Shown here piece after piece: positions 28,027 to 36,429 of a stretch of DNA of 64,000 nucleotides. The first letter of the stretch is position 1. Each line of letters opens with the position of its first letter. The notes beneath the pieces are model-generated. The model was not told the DNA's origin. It worked only from the letters and a program-made list of their open reading frames with translations, and did not search any database. This stretch comes from DATEPR01 sp963780635 (GTDB lineage Bacteria > Actinomycetota > Actinomycetes > Mycobacteriales > Pseudonocardiaceae), in assembly GCA_963780635.1 (NCBI GenBank), contig CAWACW010000011.1:682001-746000 (forward strand). Reading direction: 5' to 3'. Both the position numbers and the translations under genes were made by a program.

Positions 28027-29511
28027 GTGTCCACGCTGGTCGACCTGCTCGCCGAACACACCAGCCTCTCCGGTGCCGCCGTCGACCACCTGCAGCGGGT
28101 GGTCGCGGAGTGGCAGCTGCTGGCCGACCTCTCGTTCGCCGACTTTCTGCTGTGGGTGCCACTGCCTGCCGAGCCGGACTCGTTCCTGTGCATCGCCCAG
28201 TGCCGGCCGACCACGACCCTGACCGCGCACCACGACGACATGGTCGGCACGGTCTCCGCGGGCGCCGACCACCCCCAGCTGCACCGTGCGCTCGGCGAGG
28301 CACGGATCTGCCGTGAGGAGGACCCGGTCTGGCGGGGCGGCGTGCCGGTGCGTCGCGAGGTCATCCCGGTGCTGTTCGAGCAGCGCAGCGTCGCCGTGCT
28401 GTCCCGCGACACGAACCTGGCCGTGCCGAGGGTGCCCAGCTCGCTGGAGATCGCCTATCTGGGCAGCGCCGCCGACCTGTGCCAGATGGTCGCCGACGGC
28501 ACGTTCCCCAGCAACGACCCGTCGCCGGACGTGCACACCAGCCCGCGCGTCGGCGACGGCCTGATCCGCCTGGACGCCACCGGTGCCGTCGTGTTCGCCA
28601 GCCCCAACGCGCTGTCCGCCTATCACCGGATGGGCCACGCGGCCGACCTGATCGGTGCCCGGCTGTCCCCGCTGACCCGCGCCCTGATCGCCGACCCGTT
28701 CGACGCCACCGAGGTGTCGCAGCGCATCAAGTCCGCGCTGGACGGCCAGTCCAGCACCCGGTTCGAGGCCGAGACCAGGCGTGGCGCGGCTGTCCTGTTC
28801 CGGGCGCTGCCGTTGCGTCCCAAGGGCAAGGCCGCGGGTGCGCTGGTGCTGGTCCGGGACGTCACCGAGGTGAAGCGCAAGGACCGGGCGCTGCTGTCCA
28901 AGGACGCCACGATCCGCGAGATCCACCACCGGGTGAAGAACAACCTGCAGACCGTCGCGGCCTTGCTGCGCCTGCAGTCCCGCCGCACCAGCAGCCTCGA
29001 GGCCCGCGACGCGCTGACCGAGTCGGTTCGCCGGATCACGTCCATCGCGATGGTGCACGAGACGCTGTCGCTGTCCGTCGACGAACGGCTCAACCTGGAC
29101 GAGCTGGTCGACAGCCTGATCCCGATGATGGGCGACCTGGCGGGCACCGACGGCAGGGTCTCGGTCCGCCGCGAGGGCGGCTTCGGCGTGGTGTCCGCCG
29201 ACCGTGCCACACCCCTGGTGCTGGTCCTCACCGAGCTGCTGCAGAACGCCTTCGAGCACGCCTACCCGTCGCCGGATCGCGGCGAGGTCGTGGTCACGGT
29301 CGAGCGGTCCGCCAAATGGCTCGACGTCACCATCGCCGACGACGGCATCGGCCTGCCGCGCGGCTTCTCCCTGGAACGCACCGAACGTCTCGGCCTGCAG
29401 ATCGTGCGGACCCTGGTGGACAGCGAACTGCGTGGCTCCCTGTCCTTGCGCCGCAGGGAAAGCAAGGGCACGGCGGCCGTCCTGCGCGTCCCCTTGCGGC
29501 AGCCGCGTTGA
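28027..29511 (+). CDS. pdtaS: Sensor histidine kinase PdtaS (HisKA_2 type)
   Basis: This is a cytosolic kinase that phosphorylates the RNA-binding antiterminator PdtaR. The product is 494 residues from GTG 28027 (VSTLVDLLAEHTSLSG), which has GGAG six bases upstream; M. tuberculosis Rv3220c is 501 residues. The N-terminal GAF domain (VVAEWQLLADLSFADFLLWVP) is followed by a PAS domain (LIRLDATGAVVFASPNA). The HisKA_2 phospho-acceptor is REIHHRVKNNLQTVAALLRLQ, and the ATPase domain reads LTELLQNAFEHAYP and DDGIGLP. whiB1 lies nearby, as in M. tuberculosis. The cognate pdtaR gene is not in the window. Confidence 0.93.
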   Translation: MSTLVDLLAEHTSLSGAAVDHLQRVVAEWQLLADLSFADFLLWVPLPAEPDSFLCIAQCRPTTTLTAHHDDMVGTVSAGADHPQLHRALGEARICREEDPVWRGGVPVRREVIPVLFEQRSVAVLSRDTNLAVPRVPSSLEIAYLGSAADLCQMVADGTFPSNDPSPDVHTSPRVGDGLIRLDATGAVVFASPNALSAYHRMGHAADLIGARLSPLTRALIADPFDATEVSQRIKSALDGQSSTRFEAETRRGAAVLFRALPLRPKGKAAGALVLVRDVTEVKRKDRALLSKDATIREIHHRVKNNLQTVAALLRLQSRRTSSLEARDALTESVRRITSIAMVHETLSLSVDERLNLDELVDSLIPMMGDLAGTDGRVSVRREGGFGVVSADRATPLVLVLTELLQNAFEHAYPSPDRGEVVVTVERSAKWLDVTIADDGIGLPRGFSLERTERLGLQIVRTLVDSELRGSLSLRRRESKGTAAVLRVPLRQPR

Positions 29512-29658
29512 CTATGGGCTGCCAACACGAACAACTGTTCGGTTCGCGGCGCCCAGGCACGCCGGCTGTGGCGTTGTCGTCGGCCCCGATCGGACAGAGG
29601 TGCGGACCTCCTCCGCCGTGCGCACCTGGACGCCGCTCCCTGATCGAACGCCCTTGTG

Positions 29659-30144
29659 TCAGCAGCTCTCAGGGCTGAACAGGTGTCCGCGCGCCTCTTC
29701 GGCGACGAGGTAGTCGAGCGCGTACTCGCTGGGGATGTCGTCCAGCAGAACCTCGCGCTTGACCCGGGTCCCGGCTTGCCGCAATCCCTCGACCTTGTCC
29801 GGATTGTTGGTCAGCAGCCGGACACTCCGTAGCCGCACCACGCCCAGCAACGCCGCAGCGTCCGCAAAGGACCGCGTGTCGGCCGGGATGCCCAGTCGTC
29901 GATAGCTGTCGAACGTGTCCAGGCCCTCGGCCCGGGACACGACGTAACCCCTGGCCTTGTCGAACAGGCCGGCCCCTCGACCGTCCTGGTCGAGATAGAC
30001 GATGACGCCTGCGTCTTCGTCGCGGATCAGCTGGATCGAGCGGTCCAACTGGGCCCGGCAGTCACAGTTGGTCGACCCGAAGATCTCGCCGTAGACGCAC
30101 CGCGACTGTGCGACTGTGCTCGGTCGCGGGCCGTGTCCTGGTTG
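29659..30144 (-). pseudogene. Truncated GTP cyclohydrolase II (RibA-like) remnant
   Basis: About 150 codons match the catalytic core and C-terminus of GTP cyclohydrolase II. The zinc ligands are present in SRCVYGEIFGSTNCDC (Cys, then CxC), followed by VIVYLDQDGRGAGLFDKARGY and SVRLLTNNPDKVEGL. The normal N-terminal ~50 residues, including the conserved Val-His before SRC, are missing. The match stops abruptly at about 30105, no ATG, GTG or TTG is in frame near the break, and upstream lies a 13-bp tandem repeat and the end of the sigma-factor gene. I read it as a 5'-truncated remnant. A functional short product from an unusual start is less likely. Confidence 0.7.
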
Positions 30145-30181
30145 GTCAGTCGAGTCGGTCAGTCGAGTCGTCAGTCGAGTT
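30145..30181. repeat. 13-bp micro-tandem repeat at a gene junction
   Basis: GTCAGTCGAGTCG occurs at 30145-30157 and 30158-30170, followed by an 11-base variant to 30181. The stop codon of the ECF sigma gene (30171-30173) lies in the third unit, and the truncated RibA-like frame begins on the other side. A second small duplication (GCGACTGT twice, about 30102-30117) is adjacent. Confidence 0.8.
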
Positions 30182-31412
30182 GGTCGGCTCGCTGTTCGAG
30201 GTAGCGGCGTTCCGGGATGCTCGTCGTCCGGTGGGCGGCGCTGCGGTAGTGGTCGCGGGCGCCGGCTCGGTCGCCTGCCATCTCCAGCAGGTGTGCGCGC
30301 ACCGAGTCCAGACGGTGGCCGCCGGACATGCGCTGGTCGCCGTCGAGTGTCGCGAGCAGGTCCAGGCCGGCCTTCGGTCCCGCGGTCATCGCCAGCGCGA
30401 CGGCCTGGTTGAGCGTCACCATCGGGCTCGGCGACAACGTGCCGAGCAGCCGGTACAGCGCGAGGATCTGTGGCCAGTCGGTGTCGTCGGAGCGGGTCGC
30501 CTCGTCGTGCACGGCGGCGATCGCGGCCTGCACCTGGTACGGGCCGATCGGCGCGGTGGCCAGCGCGCGCGACACCAGCTCCACGCCCTCGGCGATCATG
30601 TCCGCCTGCCACAGCGACCGGTCCTGATCGGCCAGCGGCACCAGCGTCCCGTCCGCGCGGGACCGCGCGGGCCTGCGCGCCTCGGTGAGCAGCATCAGCG
30701 CCAGCAGGCCCGCCACCTCGCCGTCCTCGGGCAGTCGCCGGTGCACCTGCCTGGTCAGCCGGACGGCCTCGGCGGTCAGCTCGACCCGGCCCAGGTCCGG
30801 GCCGGACGTCGCCGTGTAGCCCTCGTTGAAGATCAGATACAGCACGTGCAGCACGACCCCGAGCCGCTCGGCCCGCTGCTCGGGCGGGGGCGGCTCGAAC
30901 CGGGCGCCGCTGGCCCTGATCCGCTGTTTCGCCCGGCTGATGCGCTGCGCCATGGTCGCCTCGGGCACCAGGAACGCGTGCGCGATCTCGGCCGTGGTGA
31001 GCCCACCGACCGCGCGCAGCGTCAGCGCGAGCTGCGACGGCGGCGACAACTCGGGATGGCAGCACAGCCACAACAGGGTCAGCGTGTCATCGCTGGACGG
31101 TCCCGATTCGTCGCTGGGCGGCGCGCTGTGCAACTGGTCGGCTGGCGTGAGAGCGGCGACCGTGGCCTCGCGTCGCCGCCTGGCCTCGTCACCGCGCCAC
31201 TGGTCGGTCAGCCGCCGGGACGCGACCGTCACCAACCAACCGCGCGGATTGTCCGGCAGGCCCTGTTCCGGCCATTGGGTGGTCGCGGCGATCAACGCTT
31301 CCTGAACGGCGTCTTCACATGTGTCGAACCGGCCGTATCGGCGGATCAGCGCGCCGAGCACCTGTGGTGCGACTTCGCGCAACACGTCCTCGATCCGCGC
31401 GCTGTTTTTCAC
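30171..31412 (-). CDS. ECF RNA polymerase sigma factor with C-terminal DUF6596/TPR-like domain (ECF42-like)
   Basis: The product is 413 residues from GTG 31412. The sigma2 region (ALIRRYGRFDTCEDAVQEALIAA, NPRGWLVTVASRRLTDQWR) and sigma4 region (LTLRAVGGLTTAEIAHAFLVPEATMAQRISRAKQRIR, in parts) are followed by about 230 residues. These include VLYLIFNEGY (the DUF6596 signature) and a helical tail that ends ERRYLEQRADQLD. This is the architecture of ECF42-type sigma factors, whose C-terminal extension replaces an anti-sigma factor. Such genes normally pair with a YCII/DGPF-domain gene; none is adjacent here. The whiB1 terminator lies upstream and the RibA remnant downstream. Confidence 0.88.
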   Translation of the reverse strand: MKNSARIEDVLREVAPQVLGALIRRYGRFDTCEDAVQEALIAATTQWPEQGLPDNPRGWLVTVASRRLTDQWRGDEARRRREATVAALTPADQLHSAPPSDESGPSSDDTLTLLWLCCHPELSPPSQLALTLRAVGGLTTAEIAHAFLVPEATMAQRISRAKQRIRASGARFEPPPPEQRAERLGVVLHVLYLIFNEGYTATSGPDLGRVELTAEAVRLTRQVHRRLPEDGEVAGLLALMLLTEARRPARSRADGTLVPLADQDRSLWQADMIAEGVELVSRALATAPIGPYQVQAAIAAVHDEATRSDDTDWPQILALYRLLGTLSPSPMVTLNQAVALAMTAGPKAGLDLLATLDGDQRMSGGHRLDSVRAHLLEMAGDRAGARDHYRSAAHRTTSIPERRYLEQRADQLD

Positions 31413-31443
31413 ACGTTTTCACATTCGCGGAGTGCCGAACAAC

Positions 31444-31482
31444 GCAATGAACCCGCTACCGGAAAAGTAGCGGGTTCATTGC
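31444..31482 (-). terminator. Terminator of whiB1
   Basis: A perfect 16-bp stem (GCAATGAACCCGCTAC and its complement) has a 7-base loop (TTTTCCG on this strand). It lies 84 bases downstream of the whiB1 stop and 32 bases upstream of the sigma-factor start. Confidence 0.85.
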
Positions 31483-31565
31483 TGGTCATGCATGTGAATG
31501 CTTCCGGGTTGGTCCCGGCACGGGGTGCAGAGGCAGTGCGCTGCGCGGCCTCTCCCTCGAGATAC

Positions 31566-31817
31566 TCAGGCGTTGGTGCGGGCACGTGCCCTGGTGCGAC
31601 GCTTGAGAGCGCGCCGCTCGTCCTCGCTCATGCCGCCCCAGACGCCGGCATCCTGGCCACTTTCCAGAGCCCAGGTGAGGCAACTGGATGCGACCGGGCA
31701 ACGTCGGCAAACCGCCTTTGCCTCGCTGATCTGCAGGATCGCAGGACCACTGTTCCCAACAGGGAAGAACAGCTCGGGGTCCTCATCACGGCAGGCCGCG
31801 CGGTGGCGCCAGTCCAT
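31566..31817 (-). CDS. whiB1: Iron-sulfur transcriptional regulator WhiB1
   Basis: This is a small [4Fe-4S] nitric-oxide-sensitive regulator that works with the primary sigma factor. The product is 83 residues from ATG 31817 (MDWRHRAACRDEDPELFFPV), nearly identical in layout to M. tuberculosis WhiB1. Cluster ligands are Cys9, Cys37, Cys40 and Cys46 (VCRRCPVASSC). The GVWGG turn and a basic C-terminus (RRALKRRTRARARTNA) follow. GGAGCAAGGA lies just upstream of the ATG. The frame is open further upstream but without family resemblance. It lies beside pdtaS as in M. tuberculosis (Rv3219/Rv3220c). Confidence 0.95.
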   Translation of the reverse strand: MDWRHRAACRDEDPELFFPVGNSGPAILQISEAKAVCRRCPVASSCLTWALESGQDAGVWGGMSEDERRALKRRTRARARTNA

Positions 31818-31883
31818 TGTTCCTTGCTCCTCGCTAGGCGCGCGACAGCGCACCATTCGTCGTCGGTTGGTCGTCGGGGTGCT

Positions 31884-31899
31884 TGTGAATGCTTTCACG
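31884..31899 (-). promoter_or_regulatory. CRP-type binding site upstream of whiB1
   Basis: TGTGA-N6-TCACG (31884-31899, plus-strand reading) fits the CRP consensus TGTGA-N6-TCACA at nine of ten arm positions. It is 67-82 bases upstream of the whiB1 start. A TTGACA (31916-31911) on the whiB1 strand lies just beyond it, so the site would fall within the promoter. CRP control of whiB1 is known in M. tuberculosis. Confidence 0.6.
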
Positions 31900-32042
31900 A
31901 ACTGCGCCAATGTCAAGGCCCTTGTCGCCAACCGGTGAGGGAACTCACCCGAAAGATCGACGTGCACTTGACGTGCGGATTCGCATGCGACTCGCGGACC
32001 AGCCGAAGGTCTCGCGGAGATCGCGGCCAGGTCACGGACAGG

Positions 32043-32963
32043 TTACACTGCTACCCTGAGTGCGGCTGGCACTGACGTGAAGTTTACACTTTTTCGCTCA
32101 CCCAGCACATCGCCATCGACCTGGACCCGCACTGGTTTGGCCGAAGTCACACGAATGGTTGACACGTCGTCCCGGATCACCAGGTGCTTCCCATGCGGCC
32201 GCGTCGCCCCTCGCATCACCTGGGTCACGCTGCGCAGCACTGTCCCGGTGGCCAGGCTCCGCAAGGCGTACAGGCCAAGGCCCTGGTCGAACGAGCAGGA
32301 CGGGATCAGCCGCAGCGGCCGCGTCCCCAGGTACGTCCACGGGTCCGTGTTGCACACCATCGCCAGCCGGACACCCTCGATCGGCGCCTCGCCGGGCACC
32401 GTGACCGTCAGTTCGGGTCCGCCTGCCGCCTGCCGCACGTAGTGGCCCAGCGCGGTCCGCACGTAGAGCACCGGGCTGGCCTGCTTGCGCCTGCGGTTGT
32501 CCACGGCGGCCACGACCTCCGCGTCCCACCCGATGCCCGCGTTGAACGTGAACCACCGGTCGTCGACCCGGCCCAGCCCGATCCGCCTGCTGCGTCCGGC
32601 TTCGATGGCCTGCAGGAGATGGTGAGTGGCCTCGACGGGGTCCCGGGGCAGGCCCAGCGCGCCGGCGCACACGTTCGCCGAGCCGCCCGGCACGATGCCG
32701 AGCATCGGCCGGGACACGTGGCCGGAGTCCGGGGAGCGCATCAGGCCGTTGACGACCTCGTTCACCGTGCCGTCCCCGCCGTGCGCCACGACCAGGTCGA
32801 AACCGTCGGCGGCGGCCTGGGCGGCCGCGTCCCCGGCGTGGCCCCGGTAGCTGGTCTCCAGCACCTCGAGCTTGACGTCACTGGCCAGCGCATGCGCCAG
32901 CACGTCACGCCCGGCGGCCGTGGTCGAGGTGGCATGCGGGTTCACCACCAGAAGGGCAAGCAC
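32043..32963 (-). CDS. Diacylglycerol/sphingosine kinase-family lipid kinase
   Basis: The product is 306 residues from GTG 32963 (VLALLVVNPHATSTT, the usual N-terminus). The nucleotide-binding glycine-rich motif is VVAHGGDGTVNEVVNGL, followed by LGIVPGGSANVCAGALGLP and the C-terminal VQVDGDVLGE. The family includes diacylglycerol kinases and phosphatidylinositol/sphingosine-type kinases; the lipid cannot be determined here. A longer frame extends upstream to 33179, but its extra residues are Cys/His/Arg rich and have no family match. Confidence 0.88.
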   Translation of the reverse strand: MLALLVVNPHATSTTAAGRDVLAHALASDVKLEVLETSYRGHAGDAAAQAAADGFDLVVAHGGDGTVNEVVNGLMRSPDSGHVSRPMLGIVPGGSANVCAGALGLPRDPVEATHHLLQAIEAGRSRRIGLGRVDDRWFTFNAGIGWDAEVVAAVDNRRRKQASPVLYVRTALGHYVRQAAGGPELTVTVPGEAPIEGVRLAMVCNTDPWTYLGTRPLRLIPSCSFDQGLGLYALRSLATGTVLRSVTQVMRGATRPHGKHLVIRDDVSTIRVTSAKPVRVQVDGDVLGERKSVNFTSVPAALRVAV

Positions 32964-33292
32964 TACTGCAGAGTAGGACAACTCCGCAGGGTCACCTGAC
33001 TGTGCAAACCCGTAAGGGTGCGCACGGTGCTCAGCCGACCACAGGCAGTGAGCCCAGCATGCCTCCCGACTCGCGTCGACGCGCGGACAACCGTGTGGCG
33101 TCCGTCCAGTTCTCGTGCCGTGCGAGTGCACCCAGACGACCGTCTGCTCACCGACGACGAGGAACGACGCTTCGATCATCGCGCGTCCGACGTCCTAAGA
33201 ATACGGCCGTCCGGGTGGCCTACGATCGGGGGTAGGTACTGAACGTGATCAAACTGCGGATTCCCGCTCACTCACCGGAAAGGGTGACGACG
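32964..33292. other. 329-bp gap between the lipid-kinase gene and a membrane-protein gene
   Basis: No recognisable gene is present. Short open frames on both strands lack ribosome-binding sites and family resemblance. A possible -10 element TACGAT (33222-33227) lies about 70 bases before the next gene. The region is a divergent promoter region for 32963 (minus) and 33293 (plus). Confidence 0.4.
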
Positions 33293-33697
33293 GTGCCCCT
33301 GCCCATAGCGCGGCCAGCGCCCGTCGCGGTGCGCGTCTGCGGCGTGCTCGTCGGCGTGCAGGGACTGGCCGCCCTGGCGTTCGCGATAGCCGTGCTGATC
33401 GAGGCGCTGGGCCGGTCGGCCGGTGCCGACAACCTGTTCGGCGAGGCGGGCTTCTTCGCGGTCATGGCCATCGGGATCGTCGCCGTCGCCGGTGGCCTGG
33501 TACTGGGCCTGCGCTGGGCGCGCACACCCGCCACCCTCGTGCAGATCCTGCTCATCGCGGTGGCCTGGTACGCGATCCATTCCCGGTTCATGGGGCTCGC
33601 GGTGGCGACGATCGTGGTGTGCGCGGTGACGATCGTGCTGCTGTTCACGGCCGCGGCACGGGCCTGGGCGGTCACCGACCCGGACATGGCGGCCTGA
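33293..33697 (+). CDS. Small four-helix membrane protein
   Basis: The product is 134 residues from GTG 33293, favoured because GGAAAGGG lies seven bases upstream; a GTG at 33245 would add 16 residues. Four hydrophobic segments are visible (about VCGVLVGVQGLAALAFAIAV, FFAVMAIGIVAVAGGLVLGL, PATLVQILLIAVAWYAIHS and LAVATIVVCAVTIVLLF). A short C-terminal tail ends TDPDMAA. No catalytic or transport signature is visible, and no function is assigned. It converges with the PP2C gene, six bases between the stops. Confidence 0.75.
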   Translation: MPLPIARPAPVAVRVCGVLVGVQGLAALAFAIAVLIEALGRSAGADNLFGEAGFFAVMAIGIVAVAGGLVLGLRWARTPATLVQILLIAVAWYAIHSRFMGLAVATIVVCAVTIVLLFTAAARAWAVTDPDMAA

Positions 33698-33703
33698 CCC
33701 ACC

Positions 33704-34414
33704 TCAGACGGCCGACCAGGCCGTCGTGTCGCCCACCGGATGGTCCACGACGAGTGCGGTCGCGTTGTCCCGCCCGCCCGCGGCCATGGCGGCCGCCACC
33801 AGCAGCGCGGCGACCCGCTCCGGGCTCTCGGGCCGGTCGATCGTGGCTCGCAGTCGCGTCGCGGGCAGCGGCTTGTGCACTCCGTCCGAGCACAGCAGCA
33901 GCCTGCCCCTGGTCAGCCCGGTCCGGCTGGTGCCGATCCGCTCCGGGACGACCGTGCGCACGGACGTGGTGACCAGGTGTTCCATCCTCGGTAGCACGCG
34001 GCCACCCCGGGACCGGTAGTACTCGGCGACGGTGTGGTCCACGGTGATCTGTTCCAGGACCCGCCCGTTGGAGTGGTAAGCGCGGCAGTCGCCGACCCAC
34101 GCCACGTCACAGGAGAGCGCGTCGGGCACGGCGACCACGAGCACGCAGTCGCCCTCGTCCGGCAGCGCGCGCGCAGCGGCGAGTATCGAGCCCCGGGCAC
34201 CCTCGGTCACGGCGGCGACCGCGGCCACGTCGGCGGCCAGCCGGGCGGCGTGCGCCGCGGCCTCGCTGTCGCCGACACCGTCGGCCACCACGAACGCGGA
34301 CCTGCCGGTGGCCGGATCGGTGTACGCGGCGATCGCGTCGGCGTTCACGGTGCGGCCGCCGAGGGCCGTCGCGGCGTGCCAGGGGAGCGTGTCGATCGGT
34401 GACTGAGCGAACAT
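33704..34414 (-). CDS. PP2C-family protein phosphatase
   Basis: A Mg/Mn-dependent Ser/Thr phosphatase-like protein of 236 residues from ATG 34414, with AGGAGG upstream. Metal-binding motifs are present: NADAIAAY near the N-terminus (first Asp), VVADGVGD (second Asp/Gly), LLLCSDGVHKPL (third) and GGRDNATALVV (fourth). No membrane anchor or kinase gene is nearby, so it is probably a soluble phosphatase of unknown target. A longer upstream frame is not supported. Confidence 0.9.
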   Translation of the reverse strand: MFAQSPIDTLPWHAATALGGRTVNADAIAAYTDPATGRSAFVVADGVGDSEAAAHAARLAADVAAVAAVTEGARGSILAAARALPDEGDCVLVVAVPDALSCDVAWVGDCRAYHSNGRVLEQITVDHTVAEYYRSRGGRVLPRMEHLVTTSVRTVVPERIGTSRTGLTRGRLLLCSDGVHKPLPATRLRATIDRPESPERVAALLVAAAMAAGGRDNATALVVDHPVGDTTAWSAV

Positions 34415-34505
34415 GGCGCCTCCTGGACTCGTGACCTCAACCCCAGGTAAGTCCGTCAACCCAGGCGGATCCCCAGAATCACCCCAGAAAAGCCTGAGAA
34501 TCCGA

Positions 34506-34988
34506 TCACTCGCCGCCGAGCTGCGACAGCTCCTCGCCGGCCAGCCGGAACACCGCCCACTCGTCCATCGGCACCGCGCCGAGCTTGCGGTAGAACCCGA
34601 TGCTCGGCTCATTCCAGTTCAGCACCCACCACTGCAGGCGGGTGTAACCACGCGCGACGCACTCCTCGGCCAGCGCGGTCAGCAGCGCCCTGCCCAGCCC
34701 GGCGCCGCGATGCTGCGGCTGGACGAACAGGTCCTCCAGGTAGATGCCGTGCACGCCGTCCCAGGTGGAGAAGTTCAGGAACCACAACGCGACGCCGACG
34801 ACCTCGCCGTCCAACTCGGCCACGTGACCGAACAGCGCCGGTGACGGACCGAACAGCGCGGTCTGCAGCTGATCCACTGTCAGGTGACACTCGTCCGGGG
34901 CCTTCTCGTAGGCGGCGAGTTCGTGCACCAGCTCGACAGCACGGTCCACATCGGACGGTTGAATGCGACGGATCCGATTGTCCGGCAT
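34506..34988 (-). CDS. GNAT-family N-acetyltransferase
   Basis: The product is 160 residues. The acetyl-CoA-binding motif A is VQPQHRGAGLGRALLTALAEEC (R/QxxGxG/A present as HRGAGLG). It is preceded by GIYLEDLFV and followed by WWVLNWNEPSIGFYRKLGA, typical of the diamine/spermidine N-acetyltransferase-like subgroup. The start is ATG 34988 (MPDNRIRRIQPSDVDRAVEL). The substrate is unknown; polyamines or amino compounds are likely from the subgroup. Confidence 0.9.
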   Translation of the reverse strand: MPDNRIRRIQPSDVDRAVELVHELAAYEKAPDECHLTVDQLQTALFGPSPALFGHVAELDGEVVGVALWFLNFSTWDGVHGIYLEDLFVQPQHRGAGLGRALLTALAEECVARGYTRLQWWVLNWNEPSIGFYRKLGAVPMDEWAVFRLAGEELSQLGGE

Positions 34989-35005
34989 GGTGTTCCTTCA
35001 GGTGC

Positions 35006-35623
35006 TTACACGGGCCACGGTGGGATGTTGGACCGTACCACCTGACGTTCGCCGCGTTCCGAACCAAGCACCGTGGTACCGGCCGGGTCCAGGCCGAACC
35101 GCACACCTTCGGATGCCGAGAGCTCCAGCCAGCGCGCGATCAGCACCCGGCTGAAGTGGCCGTGACCGATGAGGATCACGTCACCCTCGCGCATCGCGCT
35201 CGCCACCCGGTCGAGCAGCTTGCTGGCGCGCTTGCCGACGTGCTCGGCGCTCTCGCCGTGCGGGATCGGGTGGCTCCAGACCGTCCAGTTGGGGACCTTC
35301 TCGCGGATCTTCTCCGTGGTGAGGCCCTCGTAGTCGCCGTAGTCCCACTCGCCGAGTTCCTCGGTCACCTCATCGACGGTCAGCCCGGCGAGGTCGGCGG
35401 TGTGCAGTGCGCGCTGGCGGGGGCTGCACAGCACAAGGGCGGGCGGCAGGTTCGTGCCGCGCAACTGGCTGAGCACCAGGCCGGCACGGCGGGCCTGCTG
35501 CTCGCCCTCGATCGTCAGCGGTATGTCCGTGACGCCGGTGTGCCTGCCGGAAGCTGCCCACTCGGTCTCGCCGTGCCGCAGCACGTACAGCACACGTCTG
35601 CCGTTCTCTTCGTTGGAAGGCAC
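35006..35623 (-). CDS. Histidine phosphatase family protein (phosphoglycerate-mutase-like acid phosphatase)
   Basis: The product is 205 residues. The catalytic motif is YVLRHGETEWAASGRHTG, with the phospho-acceptor His in RHGE. It also has CSPRQRALHTADLAG (second Arg), a conserved Glu in ELGEWDYGDYEGL and the late catalytic His in ILIGHGHFSRVL. The RHGETEW plus short length points to a broad-specificity phosphatase rather than a true glycolytic mutase. The gap to the acetyltransferase gene is 17 bases on the same strand, so the two probably share a transcript. Confidence 0.92.
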   Translation of the reverse strand: MPSNEENGRRVLYVLRHGETEWAASGRHTGVTDIPLTIEGEQQARRAGLVLSQLRGTNLPPALVLCSPRQRALHTADLAGLTVDEVTEELGEWDYGDYEGLTTEKIREKVPNWTVWSHPIPHGESAEHVGKRASKLLDRVASAMREGDVILIGHGHFSRVLIARWLELSASEGVRFGLDPAGTTVLGSERGERQVVRSNIPPWPV

Positions 35624-35692
35624 CCGGCCATCGTAGGCAGGACGGCCGTGCCCAGCCGATTCAACCGGTGTGCGTCCGGTCTCAATGGTGCA

Positions 35693-36073
35693 CTACCGGG
35701 GAGTAACAGGCCGATCGAGCTGGGCGGCCAGCCGCTTGGGCGCGATGGCGCGGTACGCGTCGATCACCAGTTCCCCGATCTCGGCCCAGTCCACCGGCAC
35801 GTCCAACCGCACCCCGAGCCAGCCCCGGTGGCCCACGTAGGGCGGGTAGAAGTACTGCTTCGGCGCACTGGCGAGCAACGCCTCCTGCACCCCCGGCGAC
35901 GCCGCACACCAGAAACCGACCAGGTCGTCATGGTGCCGATCGGCGAACATCACGAACGTCTTCTTGGCCCGCACGAACCAGGTCGGCTCACCGTGACTGA
36001 CCCGCTCGGTCGTCTCCGGCAACGCCAGACACAACTTCCGTAACCGCTCCAGCGATTCGCCGGTGTCGCTCAA
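35693..36073 (-). CDS. MmcQ/YjbR family protein
   Basis: The product is 126 residues from a TTG at 36073, preceded by AGGGGGC; this start gives LSDTGESLERLRKLCLALPE, the usual MmcQ N-terminus. Signatures include LPETTERVSHGEPTWFV, a basic KKTFVMFADRHHDD and GHRGWLGVRLDVPVDW. The family has a CyaY-like fold often annotated as a DNA-binding protein; its role is unknown. A longer frame to an ATG at 36109 is possible. Confidence 0.85.
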   Translation of the reverse strand: MSDTGESLERLRKLCLALPETTERVSHGEPTWFVRAKKTFVMFADRHHDDLVGFWCAASPGVQEALLASAPKQYFYPPYVGHRGWLGVRLDVPVDWAEIGELVIDAYRAIAPKRLAAQLDRPVTPR

Positions 36074-36109
36074 GCTGCCCCCTCGGTCGCGTCGCTCAGC
36101 CGGCCCCAC

Positions 36110-36429
36110 CGTAACGCGACAGACTGATCATTCACCGCGAATCCGACGACTCGCCGACCGTCACGCTTTCGTGGCCCCACAAGAATGTGCCGGCTTACGA
36201 CTACTGCCAGTGCTGCCGGGTCGCGGGTGAGCGGTGCTGTTCACCCGCCAGAGGTGGCTCCAGTGGGCCGGGCCGTAGGCGACGATCCATGGCGTCCGTC
36301 GAGACCGCATCCGACCTCCGACGCCTGAGTCGGCACCGCCGCCGGATCCCGGGACGAATCTGAGAGGACGGCAACCGTGCCTGGTCTGCTGCACAGCCGA
36401 ATCCTGAACGCCTGACCGCACCGGATGCC
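36110..36429. other. 320-bp divergent intergenic region
   Basis: This lies between the MmcQ/YjbR gene (minus) and the GAP-family gene (plus). Two open frames on the minus strand are Arg/Ser rich and have no ribosome-binding site. I see no repeat, RNA gene or strong promoter. Confidence 0.4.

Noticed and set aside
33002..33242. Short plus-strand genes in the gap before the four-helix membrane protein
   Set aside because: The products are Arg/Ser rich, lack ribosome-binding sites and overlap each other in different frames.
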